Shown here: in pieces, positions 32,133 through 40,399 of the stretch
Layout of the letters: each line of letters starts with the position of its first letter
How positions within the stretch are numbered: position 1 is the first letter of the stretch
NCBI GenBank assembly: GCA_051877855.1
Contig: JBJEJH010000013.1
Location: 1 to 46,179 of the forward strand
DNA length: 46,179 nucleotides
Direction: 5' to 3'
DNA from: MGBC120314 sp051877855
GTDB taxonomy: Bacteria > Bacillota > Clostridia > Lachnospirales > Lachnospiraceae
The notes under the pieces: generated by a model
The model's input: the letters and a program-made list of their open reading frames with translations, nothing else
Told to the model about the DNA's origin: nothing
Database searches by the model: none
Made by a program: the position numbers and the translations under genes

Positions 32133-32144
32133 GGTAGCTTTTTA

Positions 32145-32173
32145 TTGACAAGAGAGGCATAATCAGTTATAAC
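32145..32173 (+). promoter_or_regulatory. promoter of the glycine riboswitch-fhs unit
   Basis: Consensus TTGACA at 32145-32150, a 17-nt spacer and TATAAC at 32168-32173; the first aptamer begins about 29 nt later. Confidence 0.8.
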
Positions 32174-32201
32174 ATAGAATATAATTGGAACATCGGATGA
32201 A

Positions 32202-32355
32202 GGATATGGGAGAGATCACACAGGTGGCGCCGAAGGTGAAGCACGCAGCAAACTCTCAGGCAAAAGGACCATATCCGGACGAAACTCTGGAGAGCATATA
32301 ATGCACCGAAGAAGCAAGATGTGAGATCATTAATCTTTCAGGTACAAGGACAGAG
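32202..32355 (+). promoter_or_regulatory. tandem glycine riboswitch
   Basis: Aptamer 1 spans 32202-32276, closed by GGATATGG/CCATATCC, with the core GGAGAGA, GCGCCGAAGG, AGCA and AACTCTCAGGCAAAAGGAC. Aptamer 2 spans about 32284-32355, with CTCTGGAGAG, GCACCGAAGAAGCAA, CTTTCAGGTACAAGGACAGAG. These are the conserved core pieces of the glycine riboswitch in its usual two-aptamer form, joined by a short linker. The 3' strand of the second P1 stem (CAGAG) overlaps the left arm of the terminator that follows, so glycine binding should prevent termination (an ON switch). Confidence 0.93.
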
Positions 32356-32394
32356 GCGTACGGATTCTTAACATAATCAGTACGTCTCTTTATT
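32352..32394 (+). terminator. riboswitch-controlled terminator before fhs
   Basis: AGAGGCGTAC (32352-32361) and GTACGTCTCT (32380-32389) pair with one G-U, followed by TTATTTAT. It shares AGAG with P1 of aptamer 2, so the two structures exclude each other. Confidence 0.8.
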
Positions 32395-32460
32395 TATGTA
32401 GAAAAGAACAATGACAAAATGCTTGGTATTATATTTGCTAATGAAAGGAAGAAAAGATTT

Positions 32461-34131
32461 ATGAAGACAGATATTGAAATTGCACAGGAAGCTAAGATGA
32501 TACATATTCGTGATGTGGCAGCAAAGCTTGACATTCCTGAGGATGAATTGGAAATGTATGGCAAATATAAGGCAAAACTGTCGGATGAGTTAGAAAAAAG
32601 AGTACGGAACAATCCGGATGGTAAATTGATTCTGGTGACTGCAATAAACCCAACTCCGGCAGGTGAGGGAAAGACCACCGTCAGCGTTGGTCTTGGTCAG
32701 GCACTTTGCAAGATGGGAAAGAAAGCCGTTATCGCCCTTCGCGAGCCATCTCTTGGACCATGTTTTGGTGTGAAGGGTGGAGCCGCCGGTGGCGGATACG
32801 CCCAGGTGGTTCCTATGGATGAACTGAATCTTCATTTTACAGGGGATTTCCACGCCATTACCTCTGCGAATAATTTACTGGCAGCGATGTTGGATAACCA
32901 TATTCAGCAGGGCAATGAATTAGATATCGATCCAAGACAGATTGTATGGAAGAGATGCCTTGACATGAATGACCGTGTTCTTCGTAACACGGTGGTGGGT
33001 CTTGGTAGTAAGGCGGATGGATTCGTCCGGGAGGATCACTTTGTTATTACAGTGGCTTCGGAGATTATGGCTATTCTTTGCCTGGCCACGGATATGGCAG
33101 ATCTTAAGGAGCGTTTATCAAGAATTATCGTGGCATATACAAGAGCCGGAGAACCGGTGACTGCGGCAGATCTTAAGGCGGTTGGTGCCATGGCGGCACT
33201 TCTTAAGGATGCGATTAAGCCCAACCTGATTCAGACTTTAGAGAATACACCGGCCATCGTGCATGGTGGTCCCTTTGCCAATATTGCACATGGATGTAAC
33301 AGTGTTCGTGCAACAAAGATGGCATTAAAGCTTGCGGACTATGTTGTAACTGAGGCAGGATTCGGTGCGGATCTTGGTGCGGAGAAGTTTTTTGATATCA
33401 AGTGCCGCAAGGCAGGACTGAAGCCGGATGCGGTGGTTTTGGTGGCAACGGTTAAGGCGTTAAAGTATAACGGCGGTGTGCCGAAGACTGAACTGGGCAA
33501 TGAGAATCTCGAGGCTCTGGCGAAGGGTATCGTGAACCTGGAGAAGCATATCGAAAATCTTCAGAAGTATGATGTTCCCGTTGTGGTGACCCTGAATCAT
33601 TTTGTATCGGATACACAGGCAGAGCTTGATTATATCCGTGAATTCTGTGAGAAGCGCGGCTGTGAGTTTGCATTGTCCGATGTATGGGCAAATGGCGGAG
33701 AAGGCGGTCAGGAACTCGCCAAGAAGGTTTTGTATACATTGGAGAATAAAGAAAGTAAGTTTCATGTATTATATGAGGATGAGTTGAGTCTTGAGAAGAA
33801 GATTGAGGCCATTTCCAAGGAAATTTACGGCGCGGCAAATGTAATCTTTGAACCGGCGGCGAAGAAAGCGCTGGATAAGATTACACAGATGGGATTTGGC
33901 AGTCTTCCTGTGTGTATGGCGAAGAATCAGTATTCCCTGTCCGATGATCCGACGAAGCTTGGACGTCCGGAAGGTTTTGATATCCATATTCGTGAGGTCT
34001 ATGTATCTGCAGGAGCAGGATTTATCGTAGCAATCACCGGAACCATCATGACGATGCCGGGACTTCCGAAGAGACCTGCTGCAGAAAATGTGGATGTGGA
34101 TGAGAATGGTAAAATTGTGGGATTGTTCTAA
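32461..34131 (+). CDS. fhs: formate-tetrahydrofolate ligase
   Basis: It joins formate to tetrahydrofolate with ATP, giving 10-formyl-THF for one-carbon metabolism. I choose the ATG at 32461, preceded by AAAGGAAG; it gives 556 residues, the usual length. Motifs: ITAINPTPAGEGKTTVSVGLGQAL (P-loop), LREPSLGPCFGVKGGAAGGGYAQV, FTGDFHAITSANNLL and the C-terminal ITGTIMTMPGLPKRPAAENVDVD. Expression should rise with glycine through the upstream riboswitch, linking it to glycine cleavage or serine/glycine interconversion. Confidence 0.96.
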   Translation: MKTDIEIAQEAKMIHIRDVAAKLDIPEDELEMYGKYKAKLSDELEKRVRNNPDGKLILVTAINPTPAGEGKTTVSVGLGQALCKMGKKAVIALREPSLGPCFGVKGGAAGGGYAQVVPMDELNLHFTGDFHAITSANNLLAAMLDNHIQQGNELDIDPRQIVWKRCLDMNDRVLRNTVVGLGSKADGFVREDHFVITVASEIMAILCLATDMADLKERLSRIIVAYTRAGEPVTAADLKAVGAMAALLKDAIKPNLIQTLENTPAIVHGGPFANIAHGCNSVRATKMALKLADYVVTEAGFGADLGAEKFFDIKCRKAGLKPDAVVLVATVKALKYNGGVPKTELGNENLEALAKGIVNLEKHIENLQKYDVPVVVTLNHFVSDTQAELDYIREFCEKRGCEFALSDVWANGGEGGQELAKKVLYTLENKESKFHVLYEDELSLEKKIEAISKEIYGAANVIFEPAAKKALDKITQMGFGSLPVCMAKNQYSLSDDPTKLGRPEGFDIHIREVYVSAGAGFIVAITGTIMTMPGLPKRPAAENVDVDENGKIVGLF

Positions 34132-34132
34132 G

Positions 34133-34687
34133 ATGAGTGATCAATTGTTGGATTATCGGCTTCTGAGAAAGGATGATATCCGGGTGGGGTGTATACGCCT
34201 TGAGGAAAATCATACCCATGCTTATGAACATGAGCAGACCTATGGCTTGCTTGACAGGATGTTAAAGGAATGCTTTGGACTTTCCCTGGAGCAAATGGAA
34301 ATCCGAAAAGAGGATGGCGGGAAACCTTACTTTGTCCATTCGGATATTCGATTTAACTTGAGCCATTGCAGGGGGATGGCGGTGTGTGCACTGAGTCAAA
34401 GTTATGATCTTGGAATCGATGTGGAGCGCATCCGCCCTTGGCGTGAAAACGTTGCCAAAAGAGTGTTTTCCAAGGAGGAACTGGCACAGCTAAAACAAGC
34501 TTCCGATAAGGATGAGTATTTCTTTCGGGTATGGACGTTTAAGGAAAGCTATGTGAAGCTTTCCGGAGATGGCATTAAAAGTCTGCATTTGGCGGACTAC
34601 ACAAAGAATGGGGAAAATGTGTGGGAATATTGTGTGGAAGATCCGGCGGGAAATTTTCGGATCTGTATGCAGGCACGTAAAGTATAA
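34133..34687 (+). CDS. 4'-phosphopantetheinyl transferase, Sfp type
   Basis: The 184-residue product has the Sfp signatures KEDGGKPYF..DIRFNLSHCRGMAVCA, DLGIDVERIRPWRENVAKRVFS and WTFKESYVKLSGDGI, including the Asp and two Glu that bind Mg2+. It moves phosphopantetheine from CoA to carrier proteins (ACP, or NRPS/PKS carriers). The ATG at 34133 lies 1 nt after the fhs stop with only a weak ribosome site, so translation is probably coupled to fhs. No synthase genes are adjacent. Confidence 0.9.
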   Translation: MSDQLLDYRLLRKDDIRVGCIRLEENHTHAYEHEQTYGLLDRMLKECFGLSLEQMEIRKEDGGKPYFVHSDIRFNLSHCRGMAVCALSQSYDLGIDVERIRPWRENVAKRVFSKEELAQLKQASDKDEYFFRVWTFKESYVKLSGDGIKSLHLADYTKNGENVWEYCVEDPAGNFRICMQARKV

Positions 34688-34710
34688 TTTTGTTATATTC
34701 AAAAAATCAG

Positions 34711-34751
34711 GGCTGTGGTATTATATTAATGTATAATACCATGGCTTTTTT
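34711..34751 (+). terminator. terminator of the fhs-PPTase unit
   Basis: GCTGTGGTATTATA and TATAATACCATGGC pair almost fully around TTAATG, then a run of T. Confidence 0.85.
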
Positions 34752-34808
34752 GTAGTAAAAAATTCTTAATATAGAAGAAATGAGAACGGGATATTGGAGG
34801 ATTAGGAT

Positions 34809-35681
34809 ATGTGGATTGCAGATGGATGGAAAGATTATGAGGTAATCGATACTTCGGGGGGCGAAAAATTAGAACGTTGGGGAGAATATATCTTGGTTCG
34901 TCCGGATCCGCAGGTTATCTGGGATACGCCAAAGATGCATAAAGGCTGGAAGAAAATGAACGGCCATTATCACAGAAGCTCAAAGGGCGGTGGGGAATGG
35001 GAGTTCTTTGATCTTCCGGAACAATGGTCCATTCATTATAAGAATCTGACCTTTAATCTCAAGCCATTTAGTTTTAAACATACGGGTTTATTCCCGGAGC
35101 AGGCGGCGAACTGGGATTGGTTTGGTCATAAAATCAGGGAAGAAATCAAGAAAACGGGACGTCCAATCAAGGTGTTGAATCTTTTTGCCTATACCGGTGG
35201 TGCAACTTTGGCGGCAGCGTCAGCCGGTGCCGCGGTGACCCATGTGGATGCGTCGAAGGGTATGGTTGCCTGGGCGAAGGAGAATGCAGTGTCTTCCGGG
35301 CTTGGTGAAGCGCCGATTCGTTGGATCGTGGATGACTGTGTGAAGTTTGTAGAGCGTGAGATTCGTCGTGGCAATCATTATGATGCCATCATCATGGATC
35401 CGCCTTCCTATGGAAGAGGACCAAAGGGGGAAATCTGGAAAATCGAAGATTGTATTCACCCTTTGGTAAAACTTTGTGCACAGCTGCTGTCGGATGATCC
35501 GCTGTTCTTTCTGATTAATTCCTATACAACGGGATTAGCTCCTTCGGTGCTTACTTATATGCTGGCTACGGAGCTGAAGCAATTTAATGGAACTGTTCAA
35601 TCGGACGAGGTAGGACTTCCTGTGTCAGGCAATGGTCTGGTGCTTCCTTGTGGGGCATCCGGCAGATGGGAGAAGAAATAA
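34809..35681 (+). CDS. class I SAM-dependent methyltransferase (RlmI-like)
   Basis: The 290-residue product has a Rossmann methyltransferase core: VLNLFAYTGGATLAAASAGA (SAM-binding motif I), HVDASKGMVAWAKENA (motif II acidic residue), IVDDCVKFVEREIRRG and IIMDPPSYGRGPKGEIWKI (motif IV with DPPSYGRG). This matches the RlmI/RlmK-type rRNA cytosine methyltransferase group, but an N-terminal PUA domain is not obvious, so the target is uncertain. Its stop overlaps the start of the next gene by 1 nt. Confidence 0.82.
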   Translation: MWIADGWKDYEVIDTSGGEKLERWGEYILVRPDPQVIWDTPKMHKGWKKMNGHYHRSSKGGGEWEFFDLPEQWSIHYKNLTFNLKPFSFKHTGLFPEQAANWDWFGHKIREEIKKTGRPIKVLNLFAYTGGATLAAASAGAAVTHVDASKGMVAWAKENAVSSGLGEAPIRWIVDDCVKFVEREIRRGNHYDAIIMDPPSYGRGPKGEIWKIEDCIHPLVKLCAQLLSDDPLFFLINSYTTGLAPSVLTYMLATELKQFNGTVQSDEVGLPVSGNGLVLPCGASGRWEKK

Positions 35682-36025
35682 TGGTGATATTAAAGCATTT
35701 TATAAATAAGTACCGTGATAAGATCATTATTGCAGTGCAGGCAATTCTGGGATTGATCTTTGCTTTTCATGCCATTGATAAGGAGCTGGAGGCAAGATTC
35801 AAGATCGCGCAAAAGGTTGCAAAGGATGATGCAAAGAGAAAGAAAAGTCTTAAGAATGCAGCTATGAAGAATGCAAAGAAGCTGGCGAAGGCGAAATTTA
35901 GGGTGAAGGAAGAAAAGCTTAAGACCAAGGCCAAATGTACCAGAATATTAGGAGATTTGGCAGTTCAAAAGCATAAAGCCAGAGCGAAGAGGAAGAAGGC
36001 AAAGCTTAAGGATCGAAGCAAGTAG
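35681..36025 (+). CDS. lysine-rich membrane-anchored protein
   Basis: The ATG at 35681 overlaps the previous TAA (TAATG) with GGGAGAAG upstream. The 114-residue product has one hydrophobic segment (about residues 12-30), then a highly basic, Lys/Ala-rich helical tail (KKSLKNAAMKNAKKLAKAKF and KHKARAKRKKAKLK). I do not recognise a family. A basic cytoplasmic tail on a membrane anchor suggests contact with nucleic acid, ribosomes or acidic lipid. Its place between a methyltransferase likely acting on RNA and an ABC-F ribosome factor is suggestive, but this is inference. Confidence 0.6.
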   Translation: MVILKHFINKYRDKIIIAVQAILGLIFAFHAIDKELEARFKIAQKVAKDDAKRKKSLKNAAMKNAKKLAKAKFRVKEEKLKTKAKCTRILGDLAVQKHKARAKRKKAKLKDRSK

Positions 36026-36049
36026 TAAAATTGATAGGGATTATAGTAT

Positions 36050-37936
36050 ATGAACAGATTAAATGTTGAGAAAGTAACCAAGGTATTGGGTGGCCGAAGG
36101 GTATTGGATGATGTGACCTTGGGAATTAACGAAACGGATAAAATTGGTGTCATTGGTCTTAATGGTACAGGTAAATCCACATTTCTTAAAATTATAGCGG
36201 GCATCGAGGAACCGGACGAGGGTAAGGTGGTAAAGAGGAATGGCATTACCGTTTCCTATCTGCCTCAGAACCCTGTGTTTGAACCGGAGGAAACCATTCT
36301 TTCCTATGTATGTAAGGGTAAGAACTACAAAGATGGGAATCGTAGTGTCGAGAGTGAAGCAAAGGTAGTGCTGAATCGTCTTGGAATCACAAATCATTGT
36401 CAAAGAATTGAAGAATTGTCCGGGGGACAGCGCAAGAGAATAGCCCTGGCGAGAACTTTGATTGCACCATCGGATATCCTGGTTCTGGATGAACCCACAA
36501 ACCACTTGGATAGTGACATGATTATATGGCTGGAGAATTTTTTGAATAAATTCAAGGGACAGTTAATTATGGTGACCCATGATCGATTCTTTTTGGATCG
36601 GGTAACGAATCGGATTGTGGAGATTGATCGGGGAAAACTATACAGTTATGATGCGAATTATTCCGGTTTCCTTAAGCTCAAGACGGAGCGTGAGGAAATG
36701 TTTGCGGCGACAGAGAAGAAACGTCAGAATATCCTGCGCAATGAGTTAAAGTGGGTCATGCGCGGATGTCAGGCGAGATCCACGAAACAGCAGGCAAGAT
36801 TGGACCGCTATGCGGATATGAAGGAAGAATCCCGTAACGCCAGGGCGGCGATGATCAAGGGAAATGTGGAGTTATCCTCCATCTCTACCAGAATAGGAAG
36901 GAAGACCATCGAGATTGATCATATTTCAAAGAGTTTTGGCGATCGCAGGCTCATCGATGATTTTTCCCATATTGTTCTGCGTGATGAACGAATTGGAATC
37001 ATTGGACCGAATGGCTGCGGCAAATCTACATTGATGAAGATTATCACAGGTAAAGTTGCACCGGATTCCGGTAGTGTGGAAATTGGTGAGACAATCAAAA
37101 TCGGATATTTCATGCAGGAAAATGAAATCCTGGATGAAAGCATCAATGTCATTGAACATGTGAAGAATATTGGGGAATATGTGAATACGGTAGATGGTAA
37201 GATTTCTGCATCGCAGATGTGTGAGAAGTTTTTATTTACATCGAATATGCAATACACTCCGATCAGTAAGCTGTCCGGTGGTGAAAAACGAAGATTAAAC
37301 CTTTTGAGTGTCCTGATGGAAGCGCCGAATGTATTAATTCTGGATGAGCCTACGAATGATCTGGATATTGAGACCTTGACCATTTTAGAAGATTATCTTG
37401 ACCGATTTGCCGGAATGGTGATTACCGTATCTCATGATCGTTATTTTCTGGATCGAATTGTAGATCGTATTTTTGCTTTTGAAGGAAATGGAGTTATCAG
37501 CCAGTACGAGGGTGGTTTCAGTGATTATCTGGAAAAAGCCATGGCTAAAGGTGTTGTGGATGCGAATGGAACCCTGATTGCCGGAATGACTTCTGCCGGA
37601 GTTTCTTCTTATAGCAGTAGTGAAAATAGTAATGCATATAATATAGAAGAAACAGGTTTATCATCAAAAGAAAAATATAAGATGGATAAGCAAAAGAATC
37701 AGAAACTTAAGTTCACTTATGCTGAGCAGAAAGAATTTGAAAGTATCGATGATGTGATTGAGAAGCTGGAGGCAAAGCAGAAGAAGCTGGATGAGGAGAT
37801 TGTCAGGAATGCCACAGACTCCGGCAGACTCAATGAACTGACCAGGGAAAAAGCACAGGTTGATGCAGAATTGGAGGAGAAGATGGATCGTTGGGTTTAT
37901 CTCAACGATTTGGCAGAGAAAATTGCCAATCAATAA
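36050..37936 (+). CDS. uup: ABC-F ATPase, Uup type
   Basis: The 628-residue soluble protein has two ATPase domains with Walker A GLNGTGKST and GPNGCGKST, signatures LSGGQRKR and LSGGEKRR, and Walker B LVLDEPTNHLD and LILDEPTNDLD, plus the linker between them. The C-terminus (about residues 560-625) is a coiled coil (EKLEAKQKKLDEEIV...), as in Uup. ABC-F proteins act on ribosomes. Symbol is by family; Uup against other ABC-F groups rests on the C-terminal coiled coil. No membrane domain. Confidence 0.88.
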   Translation: MNRLNVEKVTKVLGGRRVLDDVTLGINETDKIGVIGLNGTGKSTFLKIIAGIEEPDEGKVVKRNGITVSYLPQNPVFEPEETILSYVCKGKNYKDGNRSVESEAKVVLNRLGITNHCQRIEELSGGQRKRIALARTLIAPSDILVLDEPTNHLDSDMIIWLENFLNKFKGQLIMVTHDRFFLDRVTNRIVEIDRGKLYSYDANYSGFLKLKTEREEMFAATEKKRQNILRNELKWVMRGCQARSTKQQARLDRYADMKEESRNARAAMIKGNVELSSISTRIGRKTIEIDHISKSFGDRRLIDDFSHIVLRDERIGIIGPNGCGKSTLMKIITGKVAPDSGSVEIGETIKIGYFMQENEILDESINVIEHVKNIGEYVNTVDGKISASQMCEKFLFTSNMQYTPISKLSGGEKRRLNLLSVLMEAPNVLILDEPTNDLDIETLTILEDYLDRFAGMVITVSHDRYFLDRIVDRIFAFEGNGVISQYEGGFSDYLEKAMAKGVVDANGTLIAGMTSAGVSSYSSSENSNAYNIEETGLSSKEKYKMDKQKNQKLKFTYAEQKEFESIDDVIEKLEAKQKKLDEEIVRNATDSGRLNELTREKAQVDAELEEKMDRWVYLNDLAEKIANQ

Positions 37937-37998
37937 TTAAACAGTATATATTGTATTTAAAAAAGAACAATCCATAATAATTTTTCTCAAAAAAATGC

Positions 37999-38027
37999 TT
38001 GCAATTATGGAAAGCACCATTTATACT
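37999..38027 (+). promoter_or_regulatory. promoter of the S10-spc ribosomal operon
   Basis: TTGCAA at 37999-38004, a 17-nt spacer and TATACT at 38022-38027; the first leader helix begins about 12 nt later. Confidence 0.75.
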
Positions 38028-38038
38028 AATACTTGCTG

Positions 38039-38258
38039 TGACATGATAGCGATGAAGCGTGAGGTTGCTACAGTAATGTAGGTTTTCCGTGGAGCGAATG
38101 TCAAGAGCCGAAAGGCTTAACAAACTGGCGACAAGTCACTGTACAGTATAATATCTGCGAAAGCAGGGCGTGAGTTTTCTTGAAACTCCGAAAGGAAAGT
38201 CAGGAAACACACGGGGATGTGTACAGTCACCGCTTGTCGTACTAATCACAAAAGTACG
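38039..38258 (+). ncRNA. long structured leader of the S10 operon
   Basis: Domain 1 is closed by TGACAT/ATGTCA (38039-38044 with 38098-38103) and contains CTACA-GTAA-TGTAG. AGCC-GAAA-GGCT follows. Domain 2 is closed by long-range CGACAAG/CTTGTCG (38129-38135 with 38233-38239) and ACTGTACA/TGTACAGT (38138-38145 with 38220-38227), enclosing CTGC-GAAA-GCAG, GAGTTT-TCTTG-AAACTC and ACACA-CGGGGA-TGTGT. CGTACT/AGTACG (38238-38258) abuts the ribosome binding site. This fits a ribosomal-protein-binding autoregulatory leader (L4 regulates S10 operons elsewhere). I do not recognise a named family. Confidence 0.7.
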
Positions 38259-38278
38259 AAAAGGAGGCGACTTTTTTT

Positions 38279-38596
38279 ATGGCAAGTCAAGTAATGAGAA
38301 TCACATTGAAGGCTTACGATCATCAGTTAGTTGATCAGTCTGCAAAGAAGATTATCGAGACTGTTAAGAAGACAGGATCTCAGGTGAGTGGTCCGGTACC
38401 TCTTCCAACTAAGAAGGAAGTAGTTACAATCTTAAGAGCTGTTCATAAGTATAAGGATTCAAGAGAACAGTTCGAGCAGAGAACACACAAGAGATTAATC
38501 GATATCATTACTCCATCTCAGAAGACTGTTGATGCATTATCAGGCTTACAGATGCCAGCCGGTGTGTACATCGACATCAAGATGAAGAACAAGTAA
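38279..38596 (+). CDS. rpsJ: 30S ribosomal protein S10
   Basis: The 105-residue product matches S10: MRITLKAYDHQLVDQSAKKI, GPVPLPTKKE and HKRLIDIITPSQKTVDALSG. It is first of the S10-spc operon, behind the structured leader. The site AAAGGAGGCGA is followed by seven T before the ATG, an unusual spacer. S10 is a 30S head protein and also part of antitermination complexes. Confidence 0.97.
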   Translation: MASQVMRITLKAYDHQLVDQSAKKIIETVKKTGSQVSGPVPLPTKKEVVTILRAVHKYKDSREQFEQRTHKRLIDIITPSQKTVDALSGLQMPAGVYIDIKMKNK

Positions 38597-38647
38597 TAAC
38601 AAGTAAGTTAGTCCTGAAGGGTTTAATATAGAAGCAACATATACACA

Positions 38648-38703
38648 GTGGTGTAGGTTCCACTTATATTGACTGTTCTAGGATGATTGGGTACATCCCA
38701 ATC
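38648..38703 (+). other. hairpins between rpsJ and rplC
   Basis: GTGG/CCAC (38648-38664) and GATTGGG-TACAT-CCCAATC (38685-38703) lie in the 137-nt gap between rpsJ and rplC, unusually long for this operon. No T-run follows, so processing or translational control is more likely than termination. Confidence 0.4.
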
Positions 38704-38733
38704 CGCTGTAGATTAAACAGGAGGAAGCAAAGA

Positions 38734-39369
38734 ATGAAGAAAGCGATTTTAGCTACGAAAGTCGGAATGACTCAAATCTTCAACGAGAGCGGAGTATTAA
38801 CTCCGGTTACTGTATTACAGGCTGGTCCATGTGTAGTAACACAGGTTAAGACAGCTGAAAATGACGGATACAGTGCAGTTCAGGTTGGTTTCGTTGACAA
38901 GAAGGAAAAGTTAGTTAACAAGCCAATGAAGGGACATTATGACAAAGCAGGTGTTTCTTATAAGAGATTCCTTAAGGAGTTCAGATTAGAGAACGCTGAA
39001 GAGTATTCTGTTAAGGATGAAATCAAGGCAGACATCTTCGAAGTTGGTGATCACATTGATGCATCAGCAATCTCTAAGGGAAAAGGATTCCAGGGTGCAA
39101 TTAAGAGATTAGGTCAGTCAAGAGGACCTATGGCTCATGGTTCTAAGTTCCACAGACATCAGGGTTCAAACGGCTCTGCAACTACTCCGGGTAGAGTATT
39201 CAAGGGCAAGGGAATGCCTGGTCAGATGGGTGGAAAGAAGATTACAATCAAGAATCTTGAAGTTGTACGCGTGGATGCAGACAACAACTTAATCTTAGTT
39301 AAGGGTGCAGTTCCTGGTGCTAAGAAATCTTTAGTAACACTTAAGGAAACAACTAAGACTGATATCTAG
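38734..39369 (+). CDS. rplC: 50S ribosomal protein L3
   Basis: The ATG at 38734 follows AGGAGGAAG, giving 211 residues starting KKAILATKVGMTQIFNESG, with the L3 signature GKGFQGAIKR and the globular-to-loop region HRHQGSNGSATTPGRVFKGK reaching the peptidyl-transferase centre. An upstream in-frame start at 38683 has no site and is inside the hairpin. Confidence 0.97.
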   Translation: MKKAILATKVGMTQIFNESGVLTPVTVLQAGPCVVTQVKTAENDGYSAVQVGFVDKKEKLVNKPMKGHYDKAGVSYKRFLKEFRLENAEEYSVKDEIKADIFEVGDHIDASAISKGKGFQGAIKRLGQSRGPMAHGSKFHRHQGSNGSATTPGRVFKGKGMPGQMGGKKITIKNLEVVRVDADNNLILVKGAVPGAKKSLVTLKETTKTDI

Positions 39370-39398
39370 TTCTTATTTGAGGAAGGAGGAACACACAG

Positions 39399-40019
39399 AT
39401 GGCAAACGTATCTGTTTACAATATGGAAGGCAAAGAAGTTGGCACATTAGAACTGAGCGATGCTGTATTTGGTGCTGAAGTTAATGAGCATCTTGTGCAC
39501 ATGGCAGTAGTTAGCCAGCTTGCAAATAAGCGTCAGGGTACGCAGAAGGCAAAGACACGTTCCGAAGTTTCCGGTGGCGGTAGAAAGCCATGGAGACAGA
39601 AGGGAACAGGTCATGCTAGACAGGGTTCAACCAGAGCTCCACAGTGGAAGGGTGGCGGAGTTGTATTCGCACCTACTCCAAGAGATTATTCTTTCAAGCT
39701 TAACAAGAAGGAAAAAAGAGCTGCTCTTCTTTCAGTGTTATCTACAAAGGTAGCTGAGAAGAAGATGGTAGTAGTTGATGAGTTAAAGCTTGATGAAGTT
39801 AAGACAAAGAAGTTCGTAGAAGTTCTTAATAACTTAAAGGTAGAAAAGGCACTTGTAGTTTTAGAAGATATGAACAACAACGTAATCCTTTCTGCCAGAA
39901 ATATTCCGGATGTTAAGACAGCTCAGACAAACGAAATCAATGTATATGATCTTTTGAAGTATGATACATTGTTAGTTACTAAGGCGGCTGCTAAATCAAT
40001 CGAGGAGGTGTATGCATAA
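39399..40019 (+). CDS. rplD: 50S ribosomal protein L4
   Basis: The 206-residue product has the L4 loop GGGRKPWRQKGTGHARQGSTR that lines the exit tunnel. AAGGAGG precedes the ATG. L4 is the autoregulator of S10 operons in other bacteria, so it is the first candidate ligand of the leader at 38039-38258. Its stop overlaps the rplW start by 1 nt. Confidence 0.97.
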   Translation: MANVSVYNMEGKEVGTLELSDAVFGAEVNEHLVHMAVVSQLANKRQGTQKAKTRSEVSGGGRKPWRQKGTGHARQGSTRAPQWKGGGVVFAPTPRDYSFKLNKKEKRAALLSVLSTKVAEKKMVVVDELKLDEVKTKKFVEVLNNLKVEKALVVLEDMNNNVILSARNIPDVKTAQTNEINVYDLLKYDTLLVTKAAAKSIEEVYA

Positions 40020-40318
40020 TGGCAAACGTACAGTATTATGACGTAATCCTCAAGCCAGTTGTTACAGAAAAGTCTATGGCAGACATGGCTGAAAAGAAGT
40101 ATACTTTCTTAGTTAGTACTGAAGCAAACAAGACTATGATTAAGGAAGCAGTTGAAAAGATGTTCGAGGGAACTAAGGTTGCCAGCGTTAACACAATGAA
40201 CTTAGATGGCAAGACCAAGAGAAGAGGAATGATTTTTGGTAAGACTGCTAAGACAAAGAAGGCAATCGTTAAGTTAACAGCAGACAGCAAGGACATCGAG
40301 ATCTTTGAAGGTCTCTAA
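40019..40318 (+). CDS. rplW: 50S ribosomal protein L23
   Basis: The 99-residue product has the L23 pattern DVILKPVVTEKSMADMAEKK, KTKRRGMIFGK and KKAIVKLTADSKD. Its start overlaps the rplD stop (TAATG). L23 sits at the tunnel exit, docking trigger factor and SRP. Confidence 0.97.
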   Translation: MANVQYYDVILKPVVTEKSMADMAEKKYTFLVSTEANKTMIKEAVEKMFEGTKVASVNTMNLDGKTKRRGMIFGKTAKTKKAIVKLTADSKDIEIFEGL

Positions 40319-40399
40319 GATTAAATAAGTGGCATAGAAAACAATATTATGCCTACCGTATAACGGTCACGTAGAACAAGAGAAAGGAGTGACAATAAA

